Of a stretch of 64,000 bases of DNA, positions 1 to 9,905 are shown piece after piece (position 1 is the first letter of the stretch; each line of letters begins with the position of its first letter). This stretch comes from Acidimicrobiia bacterium (GTDB taxonomy: Bacteria; Actinomycetota; Acidimicrobiia; Acidimicrobiales; Poriferisodalaceae), in contig JAJDVQ010000023.1 in NCBI GenBank assembly GCA_022826045.1, forward strand, positions 62,001 through 126,000, written 5' to 3'. Position numbers and translations under genes: made by a program. The notes beneath the pieces were generated by a model that was not told where the DNA came from, ran no database searches, and saw nothing but the letters and a program-made list of their open reading frames with translations.

Positions 1-1
1 C

Positions 2-3000
2 GGAGGCGGAGTCGCAGCGCTTGAGGCGCAGGGTCACGACTCCTCGGCGGAGCCAAGAGTGCTCAGCGATTTCAGAAGCGAGCACGCATACGTGCTCCTG
101 GGCGATGCAGGCCTCGGCAAGACAACCGAGTTTCGCAACGAACGCGCTCAGCTTGGCGACAGCGCGACGTACGTCAGCGCCCGCGATCTCGTGACGCTCG
201 AGATCAAGCCCGAATGGCGTGACAAGACGCTGTTCATCGATGGTCTTGATGAGATCAGGGCTGGTACGGCCGATGGTCGGACGTCTCTGGACCAGATCCG
301 CAACCGACTTGATCAACTCGGCTGGCCGAGTTACCGCATTTCCTGCCGCGAAGCTGACTGGCTCGGCGGCAACGACCGACGAAGTCTTGAGAGCGCCACT
401 CCTGGCGGCACCGTGGCCGTGCTGCGCCTCGACCCTCTAGACCACCGCGCCAAACATGAACTTGTGGCGTCCCACCTCGAAATCGATAACACCTCGGCGT
501 TCTTCGATGAGGCCGCACAGCGTGGACTCGGCGGCATGTTGGACAATCCGCTGACGTTGGAATTGCTCACCGGTGCCTTCGTTCACGGGGGCGAAACGTG
601 GCCGGAGAGCCGGCGCGAGACTTTCGAGCTTGCCTGTGAGCGCATGGCTCGTGAGCACAACGACGAACACGTCGCCGCCGCGGGTGCCATACCACCGCTT
701 GAGGTCGTGCTTGCAGCGGTCGGCAGACTCGCCGCCCTTCAGTTGCTCGCAGGTGTCGAAGGCTTCTCGCTTGGGCCTGAAGACGACGACTCGCCCTACG
801 TCGCGCTCGACAGGATCCAACTATCGCCGGCCGAGTCCTTCGACGGAGATGCTCACTCTCTTCGGCACGTGCTTGGCACCAAGCTCTTCTCGGCAACTCC
901 CGATTCGGATGCCGCGGTTGGCTGGCCGCGCAGAACGCCGTTTCACCGGCGTATCGCAGAATTCCTCGGCGGCCGATACCTGGCACGACTGGTCAAGCGT
1001 GGTCTACCTGCACGACGTGTGGTCGCGCTCATGACCAGTCCACACGACGGACGAGTCGTGACATCGCTGCGCGGATTGTCGGCTTGGTTCGCAGCGCACT
1101 CTGACGAGGCACTCGACCGACTCATCGACGCTGATCCCGTCGGCATTGGCCTGTATGGCGACATCGCATGGCTCACCGGCGAGCAGAAAATTCAGCTACT
1201 GCGAGCCATTGCGGAATATGCAACCGACGGTCCGCTCCTCGGCCACGAATGGCGAGACGGCCGGGAAGTTGGCTATCGAGAGTTGACAGCGTGGGCGTTC
1301 CGTTCGATCGTCGAGAACGGGACCGTCGAGGCCATCGCTGAGCTGCTTCGCGCAACACCCGGTGACGCTCCGAGTGATCGGATCGCAGACTTTCTGCTTC
1401 GGGTTCTCGCTGAAACGGAGGCGCTGAGCGCAGATGCTGCCGAGCCGCTGTCGACGTTGGCGCTGGCCGTTGCACGCGAACCGATCTGGTCGGCGCAGAC
1501 CCGTCGTGCCGCGCTTGGCGCATTCATTCGGCTCGAATCCAAACGCGAAACGCGCGACGACGCGTTGGCGGCGCTGCTCACCGACATCGCAGAACGTCGG
1601 CTCACCGATCCCAAAGATGACCTCGCGGGACTCACGTTGCGCGAGCTGTATCCCCATCGGGTGCGGCCTGACGAAATCTGGTCCTACCTGGAGATCCGCA
1701 CTCGCGAGAGCTACCACGGTGCCTTCGCTTCGTTCTGGAACCGTGCCATCGTCAATCAGTCGTCGGCTCACGATGCGGCGGACGCACTGGACGCGCTATG
1801 GGCGAATCTGCGGCAAGAGGGCCTTCGGTTCGGCATCGACGAAGTGCTCCGTCGTCGAGCACAGGACATGATGCCCGTCGATCTGCTCGTGAAAGCACTT
1901 GACGAACTCGGTGACGACGTCGACGTCGCCCGTCTCTTCGGCTGGCTAGCGGCGGCCGCTATTTGCGGAAGAGACATTCGGCCCCATGCACGCCAAGGGC
2001 TCCGTGACGCCGTGTCGAGTGCTCTGGAAGGCCTGAGTGCGGAAGAGACAGAGCAGTCAGGCCATCTAGGGGGTGAGGGCCAAGCTGTCACGGATCGGTA
2101 TGCCGATCCAGCAGGCCCGGTCCGCGCTTGGCTCGAAAAACGTCCCGAGACCCAACGCCGGCTCTACTTGGAATGGCTCAAGATTCGATGCGGTGACAGC
2201 CCCATTTGGAACCGGGCTTGGTTCCTAGGGGTGCCCTTGTTCTACAGCAGGTTGCCCCGTGATCTCGGCCGATGGTGTCTCGAACAGGCACTCGCGCTCA
2301 AAGCCAGCAACCCAGAACTCGCGGTCGACATTCTGGGGCACGTCGTCAGGCAGCAGCTCACGGATGCTGAGATCAATGAGGGTTTGACGCTCGATTCTGT
2401 GAGCGACGCGACGAAGAGCAGCCCGCTGCTGAGTGCCGGGTTGGAGGGTCTGCTGGCAGCATCGCCACTAGATGGGAAGCGCGCCGCATTCGAAGCCGAG
2501 ATGCGGGTCTTGGATCGTGAGAACCGCCGAAAGGAGCACAAGCACCGTCAGGAGCGGGCCGATCACATTCGAGACAACCTCTACGCGCTCAGCGACGGCT
2601 CATTTCCGGTCCATCACTTGCACGATCTCGCGCATGTCTATTTCGGCCATCGGCGCACCGACGATCCAGACACCAGCGGTCGAGAACGCTTGAGGGAGTT
2701 CCTGCAGGGCGATGAGCGCCTCGCGGCAGCTGTCATGGATGCGCTGGCCGATGTGGTGTTTCGAGCCGAGCTGCCGACAGTTGACGAGACGGTCTCGCTC
2801 GCTGCGGAGTCGAAGCACGCCTGGGTTGCATGGCCGTTGTTCGCCGGCCTGCACATTGGCGAACACATCGACGCAGAGAGCCCAGGTGGCTCTCATGTTG
2901 ACGCTTGCCGTCAAGCGGGCCATACGGAGACACAGACGGCCGCCAGCCGTGACGCCAGCTGCCAGGCCGTGCCCTTGGACTCGCTCAGTGACGAGCGCAA

Positions 3001-4402
3001 GCGACGAGTGATCGCGACGTATCTGTGTGTGCCCCACGGCCTTGACCGCTCGCCGTCGTGGCTGACGAGATGGCTCACCGACGACCCCGAGCTGGCCGAA
3101 GACGTGTTCGTCAGCTGTGCGACCGGTGAGGTGCGCGCTGGCAGCGAGTCGAGCCGCGCGCTCGACGAACTGCAACCGTCGGGCTTCGACGACTCGACCC
3201 AGCACCGGATTCGCCTGAGGGTCCTGAAGTCCTTTCCGACGGCAGCGCCTCAGCGTCAGCTGTCGCTGCTGGACTCGTTGTTCTTCGCCGTGATCGCCAG
3301 CGGTCGGACTGAAGGGGTCCGTGACCTGGTCGACGCAAAGCTGGCTGCGAAGAGCTTGACGGTGGCGCAGCGTGCTCGCTGGCTCGCGGCAGCCGTCTTC
3401 TTGTTCGAAGACCAGTACGTGGATCGGCTTGCCGAGTACGCGGCGGGACATCCCTCCGGTGCCCGGTGCCTTGCCGATTTCCTCCACAACAGCCTCGGAC
3501 TTCGATGGGGGAGAGATACACACTTTGTGGCCCGGCTTGAATTGGCGACGCTCGAGACGTTCATCGAGGTGCTCGGAGGTGCCTTCGCGCCGTTCGATCA
3601 CTTCGGCGCTGCGTACACCGTCACCGCTGAGATCAGGGCTGCCGAATGGGTCGAGAACCTCATTCTTGTGCTCTCGCGCTCGCCCGATCCCGCGGCCACC
3701 AGCGCGCTGCATCGGCTTGAGCAGTTGTCAGAGCTGGCGGCATGGCACGACGCCCTGCGACGGGCCCGAGAAGATCAGAGCATCGAGCGACGCAACGCCG
3801 AGTATCGCCCTCCGACCGTGGACGAGGTTCATCAGACGCTTCGGGGCGGGGCACCGGCAAACGCCGCTGATCTAGCGGCGCTGCTGCTGGCTCGGCTTGA
3901 CGACATCGCCGACGAATTCCGGGGCAGCTCCGATGATCCGTGGCGGCCATTCTGGAATGAGGACGCACACGGCCGCCCGACGGAGCCCAAGCCCGAGAAC
4001 TCCTGCCGAGACGCGTTGAAGTCGCTGCTGCAGCCTCGGATGCCGCCCGATGTGGAGGTCGTCGGCGAGGGCAGCTACGCCGCTGGCAAGCGAGCTGATC
4101 TGCGGGTGAGCCGCGCTGGCTTCAACGTGCCTGTCGAGATCAAGAAGAACACGTCGCGCGATCTGTGGCATGCGATGCGCAGGCAGCTCATGGGCCAGTA
4201 CACCATCGATCCGGCCACAGACGGTTACGGCGTCTATCTGGTGCTGTGGTTCGGAGACGAGCAGATGCCGACACCGGCTTCCGGTCTACGCCCGACAGCA
4301 CCCGACGAGCTGCGCAGACAGATCGAACAAGAACTCGACATCGACGAGACGCGCAAAATCGCCGTCCGGGTCATCGACCTCACCAAGCCCGGTGCGGCCT
4401 GA
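2..4402 (+). CDS. Giant NACHT-type NTPase with C-terminal PD-(D/E)xK-like nuclease domain (5' partial)
   Basis: The reading frame is open from base 2 to the stop at 4402. The GTG at 59 is only the first start-like codon in the window, so the true start probably lies upstream. About 20 residues after that GTG is a Walker A motif, GDAGLGKTT. It is followed by Walker B FIDGLDEIR, the NACHT-type acidic arrangement, and an arginine-containing sensor-like segment (RISCREADW). The long middle is leucine- and alanine-rich and looks helical, as in the repeat sensors of STAND proteins. Near the C terminus, roughly residues 1340-1365 of the track ORF, GKRADLRVS followed by VPVEIKKN fits the D...ExK core of a PD-(D/E)xK nuclease. 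A DNA cytosine methyltransferase gene lies about 175 bp downstream. I infer a phage-defence or restriction role. The NTPase call is firm, the nuclease call moderate. Confidence 0.8.
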   Translation, partial: GGGVAALEAQGHDSSAEPRVLSDFRSEHAYVLLGDAGLGKTTEFRNERAQLGDSATYVSARDLVTLEIKPEWRDKTLFIDGLDEIRAGTADGRTSLDQIRNRLDQLGWPSYRISCREADWLGGNDRRSLESATPGGTVAVLRLDPLDHRAKHELVASHLEIDNTSAFFDEAAQRGLGGMLDNPLTLELLTGAFVHGGETWPESRRETFELACERMAREHNDEHVAAAGAIPPLEVVLAAVGRLAALQLLAGVEGFSLGPEDDDSPYVALDRIQLSPAESFDGDAHSLRHVLGTKLFSATPDSDAAVGWPRRTPFHRRIAEFLGGRYLARLVKRGLPARRVVALMTSPHDGRVVTSLRGLSAWFAAHSDEALDRLIDADPVGIGLYGDIAWLTGEQKIQLLRAIAEYATDGPLLGHEWRDGREVGYRELTAWAFRSIVENGTVEAIAELLRATPGDAPSDRIADFLLRVLAETEALSADAAEPLSTLALAVAREPIWSAQTRRAALGAFIRLESKRETRDDALAALLTDIAERRLTDPKDDLAGLTLRELYPHRVRPDEIWSYLEIRTRESYHGAFASFWNRAIVNQSSAHDAADALDALWANLRQEGLRFGIDEVLRRRAQDMMPVDLLVKALDELGDDVDVARLFGWLAAAAICGRDIRPHARQGLRDAVSSALEGLSAEETEQSGHLGGEGQAVTDRYADPAGPVRAWLEKRPETQRRLYLEWLKIRCGDSPIWNRAWFLGVPLFYSRLPRDLGRWCLEQALALKASNPELAVDILGHVVRQQLTDAEINEGLTLDSVSDATKSSPLLSAGLEGLLAASPLDGKRAAFEAEMRVLDRENRRKEHKHRQERADHIRDNLYALSDGSFPVHHLHDLAHVYFGHRRTDDPDTSGRERLREFLQGDERLAAAVMDALADVVFRAELPTVDETVSLAAESKHAWVAWPLFAGLHIGEHIDAESPGGSHVDACRQAGHTETQTAASRDASCQAVPLDSLSDERKRRVIATYLCVPHGLDRSPSWLTRWLTDDPELAEDVFVSCATGEVRAGSESSRALDELQPSGFDDSTQHRIRLRVLKSFPTAAPQRQLSLLDSLFFAVIASGRTEGVRDLVDAKLAAKSLTVAQRARWLAAAVFLFEDQYVDRLAEYAAGHPSGARCLADFLHNSLGLRWGRDTHFVARLELATLETFIEVLGGAFAPFDHFGAAYTVTAEIRAAEWVENLILVLSRSPDPAATSALHRLEQLSELAAWHDALRRAREDQSIERRNAEYRPPTVDEVHQTLRGGAPANAADLAALLLARLDDIADEFRGSSDDPWRPFWNEDAHGRPTEPKPENSCRDALKSLLQPRMPPDVEVVGEGSYAAGKRADLRVSRAGFNVPVEIKKNTSRDLWHAMRRQLMGQYTIDPATDGYGVYLVLWFGDEQMPTPASGLRPTAPDELRRQIEQELDIDETRKIAVRVIDLTKPGAA

Positions 4403-4577
4403 CAAGGCTCAAGGAACCTATGTAGCGAATCCCCGGTCGGCGCGCGCCAACAGCCCGAGCACCAGGCCGACAGATCACGAACAAGGCACACCGGCCCGTA
4501 ACACCCAGAGCCAGACCCAGGCCCGCACTGCTGACCCCAACATCATGACTGTCACACCGGATTCGTACCTTGCGCCT

Positions 4578-5771
4578 ATGGATGTCTCGCGGAACCACAG
4601 GCGCGTGGTCGGAGTTCAGCTGAGCCTGAAGCCCTATCTGCATATGCGCGCCGATGCTGCAACGACGGGCCACACTGAACCGGTGGAGGTCGGGTCGGCG
4701 ATTTCGTTGTTCTCAGGAGCAGGCGGGCTCGACCTTGGTGTCGAGCGAGCGGGGTTCCGAACTACCGTCGCGGTCGAGTGGGACGCTGACGCGGCGGACA
4801 CCATGGAGAAGAACGCCAGCGCGCACTTCCCCGGCCTGCGGGAGGTCGTGCGCGCCGACCTGTACCCGCTTGCTGCGCGACGCGATGGCGGCGTGACGAC
4901 CAGAGAGCTTCTCCATGCTGGGGGTTTCACCAGCCGCGACCGGCCGGACCTGCTGGTTGGGGGGCCTCCCTGCGTCGCGTTCTCGAAGTCGGGGTTCTGG
5001 CTCGACTGGAAGAGGGAGGGCGTCGATCCCGCAGCGAGCCTGCTGCAGGCGTACACCGCAGTGCTGGCACAAGCGCGGCCGCGATTCTTCATCCTCGAGA
5101 ATGTGTATGCGTTGACGTTCGACAACAAGGCCAGCCGCCCGGCCTTCGAGCGGCTGCAGAAGGAGTTGAGCGCAGCGGGCTACGACTCTCGCTGGGGCGT
5201 GCTGAACGCAGCCGACTATGGCGTTCCTCAATCTCGACCGCGTCTGTTCATTGTTGGCGCGAATCACGGCGAGACCGTTCCAGAGCTTCCCGCCCCTACC
5301 CACCACGGTGATTGGGAGCGGCGCAAGACGGTCGGCGGCGAACTGCCGCACACGACCGCTGGTGAGGCATTGGCGGATCTTGCCACGGTGCCCGAGCCCG
5401 AGGAAGTGGTCCGGGGCCGCTGGGGGCACCTGCTCCCTGAGATTCCACCGGGCGACAACTATCTCCACTTCACCGCAAAGCGCGGGCATCCCGAGCCCAT
5501 TTTCGAGTGGCGCTCGCGGTTCTGGTCCTTCCTGCTCAAGCTGGACCCACATAGACCATCGCCCACCATTCAGGCACAACCGGGTCCCAACGTCGGCCCG
5601 TTCCATTGGGAGAATCGCCGGTTGCGAGTGCCGGAGCTCAAGCGGCTCTTCACGTTTCCTGACGACTTCGATTTTGTAGGCCGTCGTGCTTCGATCCAGT
5701 CTCAGGTCGGCAACGCAGTGCCTCCCGAACTGGCGAAGCAGGTGGCAGCCACGGTTGCAACGGTGGCTTGA
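4578..5771 (+). CDS. DNA (cytosine-5-)-methyltransferase
   Basis: This is a C5-cytosine DNA methyltransferase with its motifs in canonical order: motif I LFSGAGGLDLGVERAGF for SAM binding, motif IV GGPPCVAFSKSG with the catalytic PPC cysteine, motif VI ENVYAL, motif VIII QSRPRLFIVG and motif X VGNAVPPELAKQ. The track ORF begins at 4170 inside the preceding gene, which is not credible as the start. I chose ATG 4578; ATG 4545 and ATG 4644 are alternatives, and none has a strong ribosome binding site. At about 397 residues the length is normal for the family. It presumably modifies host DNA, either to protect it from a partner nuclease (the upstream NACHT protein has a nuclease-like tail) or as part of a larger cluster to the left. 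The recognition sequence cannot be read from the gene. Confidence 0.93.
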   Translation: MDVSRNHRRVVGVQLSLKPYLHMRADAATTGHTEPVEVGSAISLFSGAGGLDLGVERAGFRTTVAVEWDADAADTMEKNASAHFPGLREVVRADLYPLAARRDGGVTTRELLHAGGFTSRDRPDLLVGGPPCVAFSKSGFWLDWKREGVDPAASLLQAYTAVLAQARPRFFILENVYALTFDNKASRPAFERLQKELSAAGYDSRWGVLNAADYGVPQSRPRLFIVGANHGETVPELPAPTHHGDWERRKTVGGELPHTTAGEALADLATVPEPEEVVRGRWGHLLPEIPPGDNYLHFTAKRGHPEPIFEWRSRFWSFLLKLDPHRPSPTIQAQPGPNVGPFHWENRRLRVPELKRLFTFPDDFDFVGRRASIQSQVGNAVPPELAKQVAATVATVA

Positions 5772-5831
5772 GGTCGCGCGCTGCTCGCGCCCACTGCAAC
5801 GGGTTGACATGGAATGTTGCACACTTGCTCC

Positions 5832-6126
5832 GTGGATTCCCTGCTTCTGAACTGGCTGCGAAACGAGACCCGCGACTGGCGTCCGTCCATCGTCGGCGTC
5901 TTCCGGGAGCAAGCAGCGCACAGCGGCTGGCCACTCACGGCACAGTCGCCCGGTGATCTCCGGGAGCAGCTGACAGCCCTCGGTCACCTGTTGCCGCGCC
6001 GGTGATGGCGAGTTCGCTACGGCTGAAGAGTTCTATGCACATTGGCGTGCGCCGAGCATCGGCTGGAAGAGGTCGCCGGAAGCTGAGCGTCTGCTGCGGC
6101 GAGCACTGGAAGCTCACGACTCCTGA
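5832..6126 (+). pseudogene. Small ORF after the methyltransferase, apparently frameshifted
   Basis: Two adjoining reading frames look like one small protein of about 98 residues. The first part starts at GTG 5832 (or ATG 5814), reads VDSLLLNWLRNETRDWRP and stops at 6003-6005. The frame shifted by one continues through GEFATAEEFYAHWRAPSIGW and ends at TGA 6124-6126. Both halves have a plausible amphipathic composition. The break falls in a C/G-rich stretch near 5998-6003. I do not recognise the family. It may be a small accessory gene of the methyltransferase locus, inactivated by an indel or carrying a sequencing error. Apart from this, the 408-bp gap between the flanking genes shows nothing. 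Confidence 0.4.
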
Positions 6127-6179
6127 GCAGGGCACCGGAACAGTCGCATAGCCCGCACCGGCCGAGGCTGCGCTGAGCG

Positions 6180-6974
6180 TTACTCGGGCCAGTCGGTGAG
6201 GGTGACGACGTCGAATGTCGCGCCGACGGGGTCGGCGATCGTGGCCATGCGGCCCGGGCCCCAGTCGAAGGGTGGAACGATCACATTGCCGCCGTTGGCC
6301 GTCGCCGCAGCGCAGGCGGCGTCGACGTCGTTCACCCCGAAGCTCACCCGCCAGTGCGGAGGCACACCGGGAGGCGGTGCCAGCGACGTGCTCGCCACCG
6401 GCTCCCCGTCAAGCGTGAACACCGTCGGAGAGTCGGGCACGCCTTCCATCGTTCCCGCTTCCCAGCCGAACAGCTCGCAGTAGAAGGCCTCTGCGGTGTC
6501 GTTGTCGTGCGTGGCGACCTCGGCCCACGTGAACGCACCCGGGGCATTCACGATGCCCGCACCGATCGCGGTAATCGGCGTCCACGTGCAGAACACGGCT
6601 CCTGTCGGGTCGGCAGCGATGACCATGCGGCCGGCGGCGTCCGGACCCGGCTCGGGCACGTCGATGGCCGGCCGCATGACCGCTCCGCCGGCCGCCGCAA
6701 CCTGACCGGCGAACTCGTCGGCATCGTCCACGGTGACGTAAACGTTCCAGCAAGGCGGCACACCTTCGCTGAGCATCTCGGGGGGTATGTCGAACACTCC
6801 GGCGGCCGGGTGCCCGTCCACCACAGCCATGACGTAGTTGATCTCGCCGGTGGGGTCGCGCTCGTACTCCCAGCCCATGACCGCCCCGTAGAAGTCGATG
6901 GCGCCCTCCACGTCGGTGGTCGCCAAGTCGACCCACGAGGGCGTCCCGGCCCGGTGGCTGTCTCGTACTGGCAT
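6180..6974 (-). CDS. VOC family protein, two glyoxalase-like modules
   Basis: This is a 264-residue protein made of two tandem vicinal-oxygen-chelate modules. The first reads GTPSWVDLATTDVEGAIDFY and continues to ADPTGAVFCTW. The second reads FTWAEVATHDNDTAEAFY and continues to ADPVGATFDV. This is the layout of the hydroxylase or CFP-30/27-kDa-antigen-like VOC proteins common in actinobacteria. The track start at 7058 adds an unlikely basic leader. ATG 6974 is preceded by a purine-rich site and gives the family-typical start. The upstream esterase gene ends 55 bp away on the same strand, so the two may be co-transcribed. The substrate is unknown. Confidence 0.87.
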   Translation of the reverse strand: MPVRDSHRAGTPSWVDLATTDVEGAIDFYGAVMGWEYERDPTGEINYVMAVVDGHPAAGVFDIPPEMLSEGVPPCWNVYVTVDDADEFAGQVAAAGGAVMRPAIDVPEPGPDAAGRMVIAADPTGAVFCTWTPITAIGAGIVNAPGAFTWAEVATHDNDTAEAFYCELFGWEAGTMEGVPDSPTVFTLDGEPVASTSLAPPPGVPPHWRVSFGVNDVDAACAAATANGGNVIVPPFDWGPGRMATIADPVGATFDVVTLTDWPE

Positions 6975-7029
6975 GTCTTCCGTCTCTCTTCGCTGATGTC
7001 GCCGTGTCGTTCTCGTCGGTCGGTTTCCG

Positions 7030-8019
7030 TCAGTCGGCCTCGGGGGCTGCGAGGGCACGCCGCATCGCGATGGCGGTGAGCTCCTGAGCCTCGTGTGCTT
7101 GATCCAGGAAGCGGGTCATGCCGAAGAAACCGTGGAACTGGCCGGGGTATTCGATGAGCGTGGTGGGCACTCCGGCATCGGCGAGCTTCTGCGCGTACTC
7201 GACGCCCTCGTCCCGCAGCGGATCGTGACCGGCCACGATGACCAATGCAGGCGCCGCGCCCGACGGGTCGTCGACTGCGAGCGGGGCTGCGTACGGGTTG
7301 CTGCGCTCTGACGGCGGGCAGTAATGATCGTCGAACCACGCCATCGTGTCGCGTGTCAGCAGGTAGCCCTCGGCGTTGGCGATCATCGAATGGGTGTCGC
7401 GGTCGAAGTCGGTGACCGGGTAGATGAGCACCTGCAGCGCCGGTTGACCGCAAGCGTCGCCGTTCGCTGCGCCGTCGCGGCACATGAGCGCCACGGCGGC
7501 GGCGAGATTGCCGCCGGCGCTGTCGCCGCCGATCGCCACCCGTGCCGGATCGACGCTCAGCTCGCCGGCATTGTCGATCACCCACTGTGTGGCAGCGCAG
7601 CAGTCATCAGCCGGCGCTGGGAACGGATCCTCGGGTGCGAGCCGGTAGTCCACCGACACCGTCACCACTCCGGCCAGCATGGTCAGCGCCCGGCACGTGC
7701 GGTCGTGAGTCTCGATGCTGCCGACCACCCAGCCGCCGCCATGGAAGTACACGAGGCAGCCGAGCGTGCCGCTTGCGTCGGCAGTGGCCGCGCCGTCGCC
7801 AGGCCGGTAGATCCGCACGGCAATGTCGTTGCCGTCGGGGCCGGGAATCGTCCGGTCCTCGGTGGTGGCAACCTCGACGAACTCGCCGGAAGGCGGCATT
7901 TCCTCGAAGCCTGCTCGGGCACGCTCGTGGCCGACATCTTCGAACGACGGCCGGCCCAGGGCATTCAACTGGTCGATGACTTGGGATGCTTCTGCTTCAA
8001 GTGTCACGGCGCGCAGCAT
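7030..8019 (-). CDS. Alpha/beta hydrolase, hormone-sensitive-lipase (esterase) family
   Basis: This 329-residue alpha/beta hydrolase carries the HSL-family oxyanion motif HGGGWVVGS, the nucleophile elbow GGDSAGGNLAA with the catalytic serine, the acid-loop region GHDPLRDEG and the catalytic histidine in QFHGFFG. These point to a carboxylesterase acting on short or medium acyl esters. The ATG at 8019 gives a normal family length and no signal peptide is visible, so the enzyme is probably cytoplasmic. It lies upstream of the VOC gene on the same strand and is divergent from the amidohydrolase at 8148. The intervening 128 bp presumably holds both promoters. Confidence 0.92.
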   Translation of the reverse strand: MLRAVTLEAEASQVIDQLNALGRPSFEDVGHERARAGFEEMPPSGEFVEVATTEDRTIPGPDGNDIAVRIYRPGDGAATADASGTLGCLVYFHGGGWVVGSIETHDRTCRALTMLAGVVTVSVDYRLAPEDPFPAPADDCCAATQWVIDNAGELSVDPARVAIGGDSAGGNLAAAVALMCRDGAANGDACGQPALQVLIYPVTDFDRDTHSMIANAEGYLLTRDTMAWFDDHYCPPSERSNPYAAPLAVDDPSGAAPALVIVAGHDPLRDEGVEYAQKLADAGVPTTLIEYPGQFHGFFGMTRFLDQAHEAQELTAIAMRRALAAPEAD

Positions 8020-8147
8020 ATGAGGCGGGACGGGAGCCTCGCCGGGCCGTTTGGGGCCGAGCGTCCGCCGGTTCCCGACCTCCCGCTGCCGTACGCTGAT
8101 GCGGGCACGGCCGCGTGCGGATGCGGCGGCGATGACGGGGGCACGAC

Positions 8148-9866
8148 ATGGGTGATCTGCTGATCTCGGGCGGGAGTCTGATCGACGGCACGGGCGCTGA
8201 GCCGCGTCGGGCCGACGTACTCATTTCCGACGGCGTGATTGCCGAGATCGGCGAGTCGCCCGGCGATCTCGCAGGCCGCCGGGTCGACCGGACGATCGAC
8301 GCCGAGGGCCATGTGGTCACACCCGGGTTCATCGACGTGCATACCCATATGGACGCACAGATCGCCTGGGATCCCATGGGCGAAAGCTCCTGCTTCCACG
8401 GCGTGACCACAGCGGTGATGGGCAACTGCGGCTTCACGCTGGCACCCGCCCGCGCCGACGCCCGCCACCTGGTGGTCCGCAATCTCGAGCGGGCCGAGGA
8501 CATCTCCGCCGAAGCCATGGCTGCAGGCATCGACTGGACGTGGGAGACGTTCCCCGAATACCTCGACTTCGTGGATGCAACTCCCAAGGGCATCAACTAC
8601 GCGGGCTACTTAGGGCACTCGGCGCTGCGCACGTGGGCCATGGGCGAAGCTGCGTTCGACCGCGGTGCCAACGACGACGAGCTCGCGCTGATGCTGCAGC
8701 AGCTGCGCGACTCGCTGCGTGCCGGCGCCATCGGCTTCACCACCTCCATCTCGTACAACCATGAGACCGCCGACGACCGCCCGGTTGCCTCGCGCCTGGC
8801 GGAATGGTCGGAGATCGATGCGCTGGTCAGCGAGATGGGCGTCATGGGCGCTGGCATCTTCGAGCTGGCCAATCACGGCGATCTGCGCTCACGCGACACC
8901 GAACGGAACGACGCCTATGTGGCCAAGATCGTCGAGCTGGGCGCCCGTACCCGGGTGCCGATCACCTACGGCATGCTCGCCCCCTCCAGCGAGGACCACC
9001 ACTGGAAGCCGGTGATCAAGCTGCTCGACGGCATCAACGCCGCCGGCGGCACTTCGTGGGGGCAGGCGCATTCCCGTTGCCTGGGCACGCTGCTGTCGTT
9101 CAAGACCTCGCTGCCGTTCGATGCTCTGCCGCTGTGGCGCGAGCTGCGCGCCGACTCTCGGGGCGAGCAGTGGTCGGCGCTCCGAGACCCCGAGATCCGG
9201 GCTCGGCTGGTGGACGAGGCTGAGAATGGCGACTACGGCAGGGCCCTCGGGCCCGAAGCCCGCAAGCCGATCTGGTCGCACATCTACCCGTTGACGCAGC
9301 CGCTGCCGCCGTTCCGCACGATGGACGTGATCGCTGCCGAGCGTGGTACGACGCCGATGGAAGCGTTCGTCGATCTTGCGCTCGACAGCGATTTGGAGAT
9401 GTTCTTCGTCCAGGCCCTCGCCAATCAGGACCAGGATCTGGTGCTGCACTTGTTGAAGCACCCCCGGGCGATCCCGACGTTTTCCGACAGCGGTGCGCAC
9501 GTCACACAGATCATGGACTCGTCGCTGCAGACGCACCTGCTGGGCTACTGGGTACGCGATCGTCAGGAGTTCACGCTGGAAGACGCCGTGCACCGCATCA
9601 CGCAGCTGCCCGCGACGGCATGGGGTTTCGATGACCGTGGGGTGCTGGCGGTCGGCAAGGCCGCCGATGTCAACGTGTTCGACCCCGAGACGGTGTCGCC
9701 CGACATGCCCAGGCTGGTGCACGACCTCCCGGCAGGGGCGCCCCGCCTACGCCAGACGGCCACCGGCTTCGCCGCCACCATCGTCAACGGCGAAGTCATC
9801 ACCGAGAACGGCAAAGTGACCGGCGCCGTGCCGGGTCAGCTCCTGCGCGGCCCGCTGGCCCGCTGA
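8148..9866 (+). CDS. Amidohydrolase, N-acyl-D-amino-acid deacylase (D-aminoacylase) type
   Basis: This is a 572-residue metal-dependent amidohydrolase. It has the N-terminal beta-sandwich ILISGGSLIDGTG style, the metal site GFIDVHTHMDAQ, a GNCGFTLAP segment typical of D-aminoacylases, the metal histidine region AHSRCLG, and TFSDSGAHVTQ near the C terminus with the catalytic aspartate. The family hydrolyses N-acyl-D-amino acids or related cyclic amides. The ATG at 8148 follows a G-rich sequence (ACGGGGGCACGAC). The gene is divergent from the esterase and its specific substrate cannot be assigned. Confidence 0.88.
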   Translation: MGDLLISGGSLIDGTGAEPRRADVLISDGVIAEIGESPGDLAGRRVDRTIDAEGHVVTPGFIDVHTHMDAQIAWDPMGESSCFHGVTTAVMGNCGFTLAPARADARHLVVRNLERAEDISAEAMAAGIDWTWETFPEYLDFVDATPKGINYAGYLGHSALRTWAMGEAAFDRGANDDELALMLQQLRDSLRAGAIGFTTSISYNHETADDRPVASRLAEWSEIDALVSEMGVMGAGIFELANHGDLRSRDTERNDAYVAKIVELGARTRVPITYGMLAPSSEDHHWKPVIKLLDGINAAGGTSWGQAHSRCLGTLLSFKTSLPFDALPLWRELRADSRGEQWSALRDPEIRARLVDEAENGDYGRALGPEARKPIWSHIYPLTQPLPPFRTMDVIAAERGTTPMEAFVDLALDSDLEMFFVQALANQDQDLVLHLLKHPRAIPTFSDSGAHVTQIMDSSLQTHLLGYWVRDRQEFTLEDAVHRITQLPATAWGFDDRGVLAVGKAADVNVFDPETVSPDMPRLVHDLPAGAPRLRQTATGFAATIVNGEVITENGKVTGAVPGQLLRGPLAR

Positions 9867-9905
9867 ACGGCCCTGCGAGGCTCGCTCGCGGATCGGCTCA
9901 GCCGC

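Noticed and set aside
4170-4577. Methyltransferase start at 4170
   Set aside because: This part is out-of-frame reading of the preceding NACHT gene and has no methyltransferase similarity.
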